From positions 2,790,001-2,854,000 of the forward strand of contig CBDDLM010000004.1 of the NCBI GenBank assembly GCA_965230665.1: 64,000 nt of DNA. The letters are read 5' to 3'. Position numbers and translations under genes: made by a program. Below the pieces are notes generated by a model. The model searched no databases. It saw only the letters and a program-made list of their open reading frames with translations, and had not been told where the DNA came from. This document shows positions 1 through 7,965 of the stretch, one piece after another. How positions within the stretch are numbered: position 1 is the first letter of the stretch; every line of letters begins with the position of its first letter. Origin of the DNA: JAGNRR01 sp965230665 (GTDB lineage Bacteria > Bacteroidota > Bacteroidia > Chitinophagales > Chitinophagaceae).

Positions 1-1
1 G

Positions 2-121
2 GGAGTTCCTACGCAAAAGGTGCATACCAAAGTATACATGACAGATATTGCACCTACATTGGCTCATCTACTGGGCATTACACCTCCAAATGGAAGTATT
101 GGTCAGGTTATTCTTAAGTAA
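2..121 (+). CDS. C-terminal fragment of a probable alkaline phosphatase / phosphodiesterase family protein
   Basis: Only the last 39 codons are in the window. They read in one frame to a TAA stop at 119-121. The visible tail contains TDIAPTLAHLLGI followed by PNGSIGQ, which resembles the C-terminal end of alkaline phosphatase superfamily enzymes of the PafA or nucleotide pyrophosphatase type, where a D-APT-LA-LLGI segment precedes the end of the protein. No catalytic residue is in the window, so the substrate cannot be inferred. The gene converges on the sigma factor gene with an 11-base gap. Confidence 0.55.
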   Translation, partial: GVPTQKVHTKVYMTDIAPTLAHLLGITPPNGSIGQVILK

Positions 122-132
122 AAAGCTGTGGT

Positions 133-1008
133 TTAAGCGCCTAAATAGTTTTTGAGTTGTTTAGCCCTCCCAGTAGTTCTAAGTTTTAGAATGGCCTTAT
201 CTTTTATTTGACGAACACGCTCTCGGGTTAGGCTGAAGCGTTCACCAATATCTTCAAGACTTAGCGGGTGATCGGTTCCAATGCCAAAGAATAGTTTTAA
301 TACATTTTTTTGGCGATCGGTCAGAGAGTTTAAACTGCGGTCCAATTCACTCTTTAAGCTTTCCGTATGGGTTAAAGCAGAATCGGCTTGCATGGCATTA
401 GGGTTTTCTAAAACATCCAATAGTTTATTCTCTTCACCACTACTAAATGGAGCATCCATGCTTACATGACGTGCTGCAGAAGAAAGGGTGGCTTCAATCT
501 CTTCTCGATTAATATCTAAAAGGGTGGCTAATTCATCGGAGCTTGGGGGTCTGCCTAATTCCTGTTCGAGTTGAGAAACTGCCTTATTGATTCTGTTGGT
601 CAAACCTACTTTATTTAAAGGCAAACGAACAATTCTACTCTGTTCTGCAAGTGCTTGTAGGATACTCTGACGGATCCACCACACGGCATAAGAAATAAAT
701 TTAAAACCACGTGTTTCATCAAAACGTTGAGCCGCTTTAATAAGTCCAACATTTCCTTCATTAATAAGGTCACTTAAAGAAAGTCCTTGGTTTTGGTATT
801 GTTTCGCAACGGAAACAACAAAGCGTAAGTTGGCTTTGGTCATTTTGTCCAGAGCAAATTGGTCGCCTTGCTTTATTCTTTTAGCAAGAGAAACTTCTTC
901 TTCGGGTGTAATTAGGTTAACCTTACCAATTTCCTGTAAATATTTTTCAAGGGATTGGCTTTCGCGGTTCGTAATGGATTTAGTAATCTTTAGCTGGCGC
1001 ATAGACAT
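133..1008 (-). CDS. rpoD: RNA polymerase primary sigma factor, short Bacteroidota type
   Basis: This 291-residue sigma-70 protein directs core RNA polymerase to housekeeping promoters. Region 1.2 begins near residue 20 (SLEKYLQEIGK). Region 2 has KANLRFVVSVAKQY, DLINEGNVGLIKAAQRFD and FISYAVWWIRQSI. Region 3 follows, and region 4 ends with the helix-turn-helix SLEDIGERFSLTRERVRQI. Region 1.1 and the long non-conserved insert of proteobacterial RpoD are absent, as is normal for the primary sigma factor of Bacteroidota. This factor is expected to read the TAnnTTTG promoters seen through the window. The third codon is also ATG and many homologues begin MRQLKI, so the start may be at 1002. It is monocistronic, with the START-like gene divergent upstream. 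Confidence 0.95.
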   Translation of the reverse strand: MSMRQLKITKSITNRESQSLEKYLQEIGKVNLITPEEEVSLAKRIKQGDQFALDKMTKANLRFVVSVAKQYQNQGLSLSDLINEGNVGLIKAAQRFDETRGFKFISYAVWWIRQSILQALAEQSRIVRLPLNKVGLTNRINKAVSQLEQELGRPPSSDELATLLDINREEIEATLSSAARHVSMDAPFSSGEENKLLDVLENPNAMQADSALTHTESLKSELDRSLNSLTDRQKNVLKLFFGIGTDHPLSLEDIGERFSLTRERVRQIKDKAILKLRTTGRAKQLKNYLGA

Positions 1009-1186
1009 AAGCAGTAGTGTTTAAATAGATTTGAAATAGGAAAAATTCTTGATTTAAATAGGATCGTCATAGAATTGTCCTCTAAATGTAAATGATTTCT
1101 TAATATCTCCCAAAAATAGTTTGGGGTAATTCACATGGTGACCGTAAAAAAAAGAGGATATTATTTTGTTTTAAACGTGATTAGCT

Positions 1187-1194
1187 TATTATTG
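1187..1194 (+). promoter_or_regulatory. Weak candidate promoter of the START-like gene
   Basis: TATTATTG is one base off the TAnnTTTG consensus. A TTTTG stretch ends at 1168, 18 bases upstream, where a -33 element would be expected. The ATG follows 13 bases after the box. Confidence 0.35.
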
Positions 1195-1207
1195 TACACT
1201 CACAATT

Positions 1208-1591
1208 ATGGCGAAGAAAGAAGAGTACACTGTTGAGTTCCCAATTAAATGTAGCACAAGTGTTTTATACAATTTGATATCATCAAGCGATGGTTTAAGT
1301 GAGTGGTTTGCAGATAAGGTTGATGCTGTCGATAATGTATTTCATTTTTCTTGGGATGGCGGAACGCCAGACAGTGCTGAAGTATTAGATTCTGCTGAAA
1401 ATGAGTTTATTCGGTACCAATGGGAATGGATGGATGATCATGAGTATTTTGAGTTTAGAATCGAAAGTAGCCCGATAACAAAAGAAAATATTCTGCATAT
1501 TACTGATTTTGCGGAAGCAGGAGAGATTGAAGATCAAACAACTCTATGGGAAAGCCAGGTCAAAGAGCTGAAACAGCGCATGGGCGCCTAG
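1208..1591 (+). CDS. START-like / SRPBCC superfamily protein
   Basis: A 127-residue single-domain protein with the alternating strand pattern of the START/AHSA1-like fold: an early EYTVEFPIKCSTSVLYNLISS segment, then GLSEWFADKV, a long acidic beta region (FHFSWDGGTPDSAEVL and YFEFRIE), and a final amphipathic helix ending VKELKQRMGA. The family is common as a lone gene in Bacteroidota and its ligand is unknown to me. There is no signal peptide, so it should be cytoplasmic. It lies divergent from the sigma factor gene and 156 bases before the LptF/G gene, which has its own promoter. Confidence 0.8.
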   Translation: MAKKEEYTVEFPIKCSTSVLYNLISSSDGLSEWFADKVDAVDNVFHFSWDGGTPDSAEVLDSAENEFIRYQWEWMDDHEYFEFRIESSPITKENILHITDFAEAGEIEDQTTLWESQVKELKQRMGA

Positions 1592-1688
1592 GCATATAGA
1601 TCAACAGATAGACCAACCGTCTCACTTGCCTTTTGTACTAATTTACCATTCTCTTAGTATACTTTCTATTATTTTTGAAGCCACAAAA

Positions 1689-1696
1689 TATATTTG
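1689..1696 (+). promoter_or_regulatory. TAnnTTTG promoter box of the LptF/G-kdsB operon
   Basis: TATATTTG matches the Bacteroidota -7 element exactly. An in-frame TTG at 1694 lies inside the box, so it cannot be the start codon of a message begun here. The ATG at 1748 follows after a leader of about 45 bases. No good -33 element is visible at standard spacing. Confidence 0.5.
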
Positions 1697-1747
1697 CTTT
1701 CGCATATATTTTATGGGTTACTCTATACTTACATTTCAATACCAGGC

Positions 1748-3157
1748 ATGATTCAGACATTGGGTCGTTTTTCAATTAAAGGTTTCTTACCCAAATTAGC
1801 AGCAGCTTTTTTTGTTGTCTGGTTTGCGTTTATCATTTGGTATCTCTGGCTTTATATAGACGATTATATAGGGAAGGGCTTAGATGCATGGACTATACTC
1901 AATACACTTGGTTTACAAACACTCCCTTTGGTGCCTATAGCGCTACCCTTGAGTGTTCTTTTTTCTTCAATTATTTATTTCGGCGAATTAGGAGAAAGTT
2001 CTGAACTAACTGCGTTAAAATCCTCGGGGATTTCACTGGTTAAGTTTATTCAACCCTTATTCGTGTTCGTTTTATTGCTTGCTATTGGTTCTTTCTTTTT
2101 TAACGATAAAATTATTCCCAAAGCTCAGATTAAAGCCATTAAAACTTACTACGAGGTTTCCAACAAAAAACCTGCGCTGAACATCAAAGCAGGAGAGTTT
2201 TACACCGAGATTCCTAAACATATTATTTATGTCCGTAAAAAAGATCAAGATAATAGTACGATTCATGGAGTTAAAATATATGATAATACCGATGGGTACG
2301 AACAGCAGAAAATCATTCTTGCCGAGAAGGGCAAGATGTTTGTAACCGAGGATAATTCGGCTCTTATTTTTGAATTGTTTGATGGTTGGCGTTATGAAGA
2401 AGTCTATAAACCTGCCACAGAATCTAATGAGCAAATGCGCTTAGGGTTTAAATACTATAAGAAGGTGTTTGATCTGAAGGAATTTGATTTACAAAAAACG
2501 AGCGAAGATTATTTTAAGAATATGCGCAAGGCGATGAGTGTATCCAGAATTAATAAAGAGATAGATACCGCAGAAACTAAATTGAGTAATACTGGAGATT
2601 ATATTACTCAAATTCTGGCTTCTTATATTTCATCTACGGACTCAGGGCTTGTAAAGGTTTCGGATACCATACGATCGGTCCAAAGGTTTATTGATAATGA
2701 TTCAATTTATAGCCGTGCAGCAGGAACTGCTGAGGTGAATGCCCGGAGTGTAAAAAACGCCATTGAAATAAATATTCAGAATAGGAAGTTGCATATTAAA
2801 AACTTGGCTGAACATAAAATCGAATTTCATCGCAGATTTACAATTCCCTTTGCCTGTTTGTTGCTATTTATTATTGGAGCAGCACTAGGTGCCATTATAA
2901 GAAAAGGTGGGTTAGGTATGCCCTTTATAGTAGCCGTAATCTTCTTTGCCATTCTACATATTTTAAATACTATTGGTGAGAAGATGGCTAGTAATCAAAT
3001 ACTGGAAGCCTGGCAGGGTATGTGGTTATCTTCTATCGTATTAAGCTGTTTGGCAATATTCCTTTTAATTAAAGCGAATAATGATGCGCCTGTTATGAAT
3101 AAGGAGTGGTATTTTAGAATTTGGAAACGAATTACGAGCTTATTTCAAAGAGCATAG
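1748..3157 (+). CDS. LptF/LptG family permease (YjgP/YjgQ), LPS transport
   Basis: A 469-residue inner-membrane protein of the LptF/LptG family, which works with LptB as the ABC exporter that extracts LPS and hands it to the periplasmic bridge. There is an N-terminal membrane segment (AAAFFVVWFAFIIWYLWLY), further segments around PLVPIALPLSVLFSSII and FIQPLFVFVLLLAIGSFFF, a large periplasmic domain, and a C-terminal membrane block that begins at FTIPFACLLLFIIGAALGA. The GESSELTALKSSGIS motif is the cytoplasmic coupling region typical of the family. The ATG at 1748 is chosen because the longer frame begins with a TTG inside the promoter box. kdsB follows after 6 bases, so LPS export and Kdo activation share a message. 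LptF and LptG cannot be told apart from this alone. Confidence 0.88.
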   Translation: MIQTLGRFSIKGFLPKLAAAFFVVWFAFIIWYLWLYIDDYIGKGLDAWTILNTLGLQTLPLVPIALPLSVLFSSIIYFGELGESSELTALKSSGISLVKFIQPLFVFVLLLAIGSFFFNDKIIPKAQIKAIKTYYEVSNKKPALNIKAGEFYTEIPKHIIYVRKKDQDNSTIHGVKIYDNTDGYEQQKIILAEKGKMFVTEDNSALIFELFDGWRYEEVYKPATESNEQMRLGFKYYKKVFDLKEFDLQKTSEDYFKNMRKAMSVSRINKEIDTAETKLSNTGDYITQILASYISSTDSGLVKVSDTIRSVQRFIDNDSIYSRAAGTAEVNARSVKNAIEINIQNRKLHIKNLAEHKIEFHRRFTIPFACLLLFIIGAALGAIIRKGGLGMPFIVAVIFFAILHILNTIGEKMASNQILEAWQGMWLSSIVLSCLAIFLLIKANNDAPVMNKEWYFRIWKRITSLFQRA

Positions 3158-3163
3158 AAAAGT

Positions 3164-3898
3164 ATGAATACCAAGGAGAATAGAATTGCATTGATACCAG
3201 CGCGTCTTGAAAGCCAACGATTACCTGAGAAGTTATTACTTCCCTTAGGCGAGATGCCTATTATTGTAAGAACATATCGCGCCGTCGAATCTACTGGATT
3301 ATTTGATAAAGTTGTTGTGGTTTGCAATCATGCTAGGCTAGCTGCCGTTCTCGATGAGTATAATTGCGAGTATGTCTTTAATGATACACATTTTGAAAGT
3401 GGAACTGATCGTATAGCAAATGAACTAGGACAGTTTCCCTATGATATTATTGTAAACGTGCAAGGCGATGAACCTTTTATTCAGAAAAGTCAACTTGAAG
3501 TGCTGGTAAAACTATTTGATAATGAACAAGTTGAAGTGGCAACTCTAAAGCACAGGTTAAGTTCAGATTTAGCAATTTCGAATCCGAATAATGTAAAAGT
3601 GGTTTGTAATCAAGAGGGGAGAGCTCTTTACTTTTCACGAAGTCCTGTGCCATTTAAGCGAGATGAGGATTCAGAACTTTGTATTTATAAGCATATAGGG
3701 GTATATGGTTATCGGAGGGCCGTTCTAATTGAACTCAGTAAACTAGAACCGAGTGCATTAGAGCTTACAGAGAAGCTCGAGAACCTTAGGATGATTGAGC
3801 ATGGGTTTTATGTAGCTGTTGCAGAAGTAGTAGAGCCACCTATTGCCATTGATACCGAAGAGGATTATCGGTCGGCTATTGATAGACTGAAAAAATAA
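3164..3898 (+). CDS. kdsB: 3-deoxy-manno-octulosonate cytidylyltransferase (CMP-Kdo synthetase)
   Basis: This 244-residue enzyme joins CTP and Kdo to give CMP-Kdo, the donor for the inner core of LPS. The N-terminal nucleotide-binding signature IPARLESQRLPEKLL, the FNDTHFESGTDRIA motif, the NVQGDEPFI metal and nucleotide site, and the YFSRSPVPF segment are all present and in order. The C-terminal part holds the expected IYKHIGVYGYRR and PIAIDTEEDY motifs. Length is normal for the family. It lies 6 bases behind the LptF/G permease and is probably translated from the same message. kdsA is in the window at about 30 kb. Confidence 0.96.
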   Translation: MNTKENRIALIPARLESQRLPEKLLLPLGEMPIIVRTYRAVESTGLFDKVVVVCNHARLAAVLDEYNCEYVFNDTHFESGTDRIANELGQFPYDIIVNVQGDEPFIQKSQLEVLVKLFDNEQVEVATLKHRLSSDLAISNPNNVKVVCNQEGRALYFSRSPVPFKRDEDSELCIYKHIGVYGYRRAVLIELSKLEPSALELTEKLENLRMIEHGFYVAVAEVVEPPIAIDTEEDYRSAIDRLKK

Positions 3899-3970
3899 TT
3901 ACGCTTGTAACTTATTATATATCAATATGTAACATAGTAAATTATTTTTGCTGTATTAAATTGGAATATT

Positions 3971-4004
3971 TTTTGATAAAGTCGCCTCTTTTTGCTTAAC
4001 TTTG
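3971..4004 (+). promoter_or_regulatory. Promoter of rpoBC
   Basis: TTTTG at 3971-3975 and TAACTTTG at 3997-4004 are separated by 21 bases, which fits the Bacteroidota -33/-7 pattern. Transcription should begin near 4010, giving a leader of about 120 bases before the rpoB ATG at 4131. This is one of the better two-part promoters in the window. Confidence 0.75.
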
Positions 4005-4042
4005 CGCGTCCAATTGGGTAGGCACGTGCACATTTCTTATTA

Positions 4043-4091
4043 AAAAACAATTAGTTTTTCAACTGGAAGGTCTTGACCTTGTTGGGTTTTT
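4043..4091 (+). promoter_or_regulatory. Structured rpoB leader with a terminator-like hairpin (candidate attenuator)
   Basis: The first hairpin pairs AAAAAC (4043-4048) with GTTTTT (4054-4059). The second pairs CAAC and AAGGTC (4060-4063, 4067-4072) with GACCTT and GTTG (4075-4084) and is followed by GG and a run of five T. The second element looks like a weak intrinsic terminator placed 40 bases before rpoB. The fold is seen in the sequence. The attenuator role is inference. Confidence 0.4.
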
Positions 4092-4130
4092 ATTATATAT
4101 AATAAACTTTTAAACGCGTAAAAAGTACTT

Positions 4131-7100
4131 ATGGCAACAGTTAATACCGAACGCATAAATTTCGGAAAAGTAACAAACCAAGCAGGAACACCAGATTTAC
4201 TGGACATTCAGCTTCAATCTTTCAACGAGTTCTTACAATTAGAAACAACCCCAGATAAGCGAAACAACGAAGGTTTGTATCGAGTATTCATGGAGAACTA
4301 CCCTGTTTCGGACACTCGTAATATATTCTTACTAGAATTCTTGGATTACTTTGTTGATCCACCTCGTTATTCTATCGAAGAGTGTATGGAAAGAGGGTTG
4401 ACCTATTCGGTTCCATTAAAAGCTAAACTTCGTTTGAGCTGTAATGATGAAGAACATATTGACTTCGAAACAATCGTGCAAGATGTATTCTTAGGAAATA
4501 TTCCGTATATGACACCTAAAGGAACGTTTGTAATTAATGGTGCTGAGCGTGTAATTGTTTCTCAATTGCATCGTTCTCCTGGTGTTTTCTTCGGGCAAAG
4601 CTTGCACCCAAATGGGACAAAAATTTACTCTGCTCGTGTGATTCCTTTCAAAGGAGCTTGGATGGAGTTTGCGACGGATATTAATAACGTAATGTACGCG
4701 TATATCGATCGTAAGAAGAAGTTCCCGGTAACAATGTTATTACGTGCAATTGGTTTTGAAACGGATAATGATATTTTAAACTTATTCGGGATGGCCGATG
4801 AGGTGAAAGCGGATAAGCGTAGTTTGAAAAATGCTGTGGGGCGCAAACTAGCGGCACGTGTTATTCGTTCTTGGACTGAAGATTTTGTGGATGAAGATAC
4901 GGGTGAGGTTGTATCTATTGAGCGTAATGAAGTTTTGCTTGATCGTGATACTGAATTAACGGAAGACGATATTGAAACCATAACGGAGCTAGAAGTTGAA
5001 ACAATTTTCTTGCAGAAAGAAGATGCAGGTGGAGATTATACGATTATATACAATACCCTAAATAAAGATACTTCAAACTCGGAGATAGAAGCGGTTCAGC
5101 ATATCTACCGACAGTTACGTAGTACCGATGCGCCTGATAATGATACTGCACGTGGAATTATTGATAAATTATTCTTCTCAGATAGAAGATACGATTTAGG
5201 AGAAGTAGGACGCTATAAAATTAACCGCAAGCTTGGTTTCGATTTAGATATAGACAAGAAAGTATTGCGCCGTGAAGATATTATTGAAATCATCAAATAC
5301 TTAGTGCGTTTGACCAATTCAAAAGCAGAGGTAGATGACATTGATCACTTAAGTAATCGTCGTGTACGTACAGTAGGTGAACAGTTATATGCGCAATTTG
5401 GTGTAGGACTTGCTCGTATGGCTCGTACTATTCGTGAGCGTATGAACGTTCGGGATAATGAGGTATTTACACCAATTGATTTGATTAATGCAAGAACACT
5501 TTCTTCTGTTATCAATTCTTTCTTTGGAACCTCACAGTTATCGCAATTTTTGGACCAAACCAATCCACTTTCTGAAATTACGCACAAACGTCGTATTTCA
5601 GCGCTTGGGCCTGGAGGTTTAAGCAGAGAGCGTGCAGGATTTGAGGTTCGTGATGTACACTATTCGCACTACGGTCGTCTTTGTACAATTGAAACACCTG
5701 AGGGACCAAACATTGGTTTAATTTCTACCTTATGTGTTCATGCTAAGATTAATGATATGGGCTTCATCGAAACTCCCTATCGTAAAGTAAAAGAAGGTAA
5801 AGTTGATTTGCGTAAACAAATTTACTTGAGTGCAGAGGAAGAAGATAAGAAGAAAATTGCGCAGGCTAATGCTGACCTTGATGAAAAAGGATTCTTTGCC
5901 GACAATAGAGTTAAATCTCGTTTGACGGGCGATTTCCCTATTCTTGAAAAAGAGGAAGTCGAATATATGGATGTTGCACCAAACCAAATTGTTGGCTTAA
6001 GTGCTTCTATGATTCCTTTCTTAGAGCATGATGATGCGAATCGTGCTTTGATGGGATCAAACATGCAACGTCAAGGTGTGCCATTATTAATCCCTGAAAC
6101 ACCAATCGTGGGTACAGGTATTGAGGCTATTGCTGCTCGTGATGCAAGAATCTTAATTACTGCAGAAGGTAAGGGAACTGTAGAATATGTAGATGCAGAA
6201 GAAATTCACGTACGTTATCAAAGAAGTGAAACTGAGCGAATTGTTTCATTCGATGATGACTTGAAAGTATATAAATTAACGAAGTTCGAGAGAACGAACC
6301 AGGGCACCTGTATGAATTTACATCCTTGTGTTAAAAAAGGTCAGAAAGTAAAACCTGGTGATTTCCTTACGGAAGGTTATGCTACTCAAGGTGGTGAATT
6401 AGCCTTAGGTAGAAACTTGGTTGTAGCCTTTATGCCTTGGAAGGGGTATAACTTTGAGGATGCAATTGTAATTTCTGAAAACGTTGTTCGCGAAGATTGG
6501 TTTACTTCTGTTCATATTGATGAATATGATTTACAAGTAAGAGATACGAAATTGGGTGAGGAGGAGTTAACTCCAGATATTCCTAACGTAAGTGAAGAAG
6601 CGACTAAAGATTTAGATGAACACGGTATTATTCGCGTAGGTGCTCATGTTAAAGAAGGAGATATCTTAATTGGAAAAATCACTCCAAAGGGTGAAAGTGA
6701 TCCGACACCTGAAGAAAAACTATTGCGTGCCATATTTGGAGATAAAGCTGGAGATGCGAAAGATGCATCTTTAAAAACACCACCTTCGACAAAGGGTGTT
6801 GTCATCAACAAAAAACTATTTGCTCGCAATAAGAAGGATAAATCTCGTAAGGCGAAAGAAAAGTCTGAATTAGAGAATATTGCAAAAGTGCATCAAGAGT
6901 ATGTTGAGCAAATCAATGAAACGCTTCTAACAAAATTAGAAGAGCTATTAAAAGATAGTAAATCAGCTGGTGTTACAAATCACTACGGTGAGATTGTATT
7001 GAACAAAGGTTTGAAGTTTACCGAGAAGAATTTAAAAGCTATTGATTTCACATTAGTTAATCCATTAAACTGGACAGACGATGAGGAGATGAATGATAAT

Positions 7101-7949
7101 GTGAACACGCTACTTCATAACTATAACATGAAGTACAATCAGGAGTTAGGCAGATACAAACGTCAAGAGTTTAACATCACAGTAGGTGATGAATTACCTA
7201 CAGGTGTATTGAAATTGGCCAAAGTTTATTTAGCAAGTAAGCGTAAGTTGAAAGTAGGAGATAAGATGGCTGGTCGTCATGGTAATAAGGGTATTGTGGC
7301 GCGTATTGTACGTCGCGAGGATATGCCGTTTACCGAAGATGGTCAACCAGTGGATATCGTATTAAATCCGCTTGGTGTACCTTCTCGTATGAATATTGGT
7401 CAGATTTATGAGACAATCTTAGGTTTTGCTGGCTTGAAGTTGGGTGTGAAATTTTCTACTCCAATATTTGACGGAGCAAGTGTTGAGGAAATTCAAGAAC
7501 ATGTATCCAATGCAAACTTGCCAAGTATGTGTCATACGCATTTATTTGACGGAGAAACAGGAGAGAAATTCCATCAAAAAACAACTGTTGGTGTGATCTA
7601 TATGATGAAACTACATCACTTAGTTGATAATAAGATGCACGCACGTTCTATTGGACCTTACAGCTTAATTACTCAACAACCATTGGGTGGTAAGGCTCAA
7701 TTTGGTGGCCAACGTTTTGGTGAGATGGAGGTTTGGGCAGTAGAGGCTTACGGAGCTTCTAATATCCTACAAGAGATCTTAACCATTAAATCGGATGATA
7801 TTCAAGGTAGAGCGAAGACGTATGAAGCAATCGTAAAAGGCGATAATATTCCTACTGCTGGAATACCAGAATCTTTCAACGTATTGGTTCACGAGCTTCG
7901 TGGCTTAGGGCTTGACCTTCACTTTGACGAAACCGAATCATTAAACTAA
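4131..7949 (+). CDS. rpoB: DNA-directed RNA polymerase subunit beta
   Basis: A 1272-residue beta subunit, full length for Bacteroidota. The rifampicin-pocket region is present (FFGTSQLSQFLDQTNPLSEITHKRR split over neighbouring motifs, then SALGPGGLSRERAGFEVRDVH), as are the TPEGPNIGLI motif, the RQGVPLL segment, the KGYNFEDAI region, the GDKMAGRHGNKG active-site lysine region and the C-terminal GGKAQFGGQRFGEMEVWA and GLDL segments that clamp with beta-prime. An internal lysine-rich helical stretch, KNKKDKSRKAKEKSELENIA-like (about 900-920), is the lineage insertion often seen in the group. rpoC follows 16 bases later. The usual upstream rplJ-rplL genes are missing. Confidence 0.98.
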   Translation: MATVNTERINFGKVTNQAGTPDLLDIQLQSFNEFLQLETTPDKRNNEGLYRVFMENYPVSDTRNIFLLEFLDYFVDPPRYSIEECMERGLTYSVPLKAKLRLSCNDEEHIDFETIVQDVFLGNIPYMTPKGTFVINGAERVIVSQLHRSPGVFFGQSLHPNGTKIYSARVIPFKGAWMEFATDINNVMYAYIDRKKKFPVTMLLRAIGFETDNDILNLFGMADEVKADKRSLKNAVGRKLAARVIRSWTEDFVDEDTGEVVSIERNEVLLDRDTELTEDDIETITELEVETIFLQKEDAGGDYTIIYNTLNKDTSNSEIEAVQHIYRQLRSTDAPDNDTARGIIDKLFFSDRRYDLGEVGRYKINRKLGFDLDIDKKVLRREDIIEIIKYLVRLTNSKAEVDDIDHLSNRRVRTVGEQLYAQFGVGLARMARTIRERMNVRDNEVFTPIDLINARTLSSVINSFFGTSQLSQFLDQTNPLSEITHKRRISALGPGGLSRERAGFEVRDVHYSHYGRLCTIETPEGPNIGLISTLCVHAKINDMGFIETPYRKVKEGKVDLRKQIYLSAEEEDKKKIAQANADLDEKGFFADNRVKSRLTGDFPILEKEEVEYMDVAPNQIVGLSASMIPFLEHDDANRALMGSNMQRQGVPLLIPETPIVGTGIEAIAARDARILITAEGKGTVEYVDAEEIHVRYQRSETERIVSFDDDLKVYKLTKFERTNQGTCMNLHPCVKKGQKVKPGDFLTEGYATQGGELALGRNLVVAFMPWKGYNFEDAIVISENVVREDWFTSVHIDEYDLQVRDTKLGEEELTPDIPNVSEEATKDLDEHGIIRVGAHVKEGDILIGKITPKGESDPTPEEKLLRAIFGDKAGDAKDASLKTPPSTKGVVINKKLFARNKKDKSRKAKEKSELENIAKVHQEYVEQINETLLTKLEELLKDSKSAGVTNHYGEIVLNKGLKFTEKNLKAIDFTLVNPLNWTDDEEMNDNVNTLLHNYNMKYNQELGRYKRQEFNITVGDELPTGVLKLAKVYLASKRKLKVGDKMAGRHGNKGIVARIVRREDMPFTEDGQPVDIVLNPLGVPSRMNIGQIYETILGFAGLKLGVKFSTPIFDGASVEEIQEHVSNANLPSMCHTHLFDGETGEKFHQKTTVGVIYMMKLHHLVDNKMHARSIGPYSLITQQPLGGKAQFGGQRFGEMEVWAVEAYGASNILQEILTIKSDDIQGRAKTYEAIVKGDNIPTAGIPESFNVLVHELRGLGLDLHFDETESLN

Positions 7950-7965
7950 TTTAAATTAATTCAAC

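Noticed and set aside
4010..4130. L10-type ribosomal protein leader before rpoB
   Set aside because: rplJ and rplL are not here, and the visible stems do not resemble an L10 binding site.
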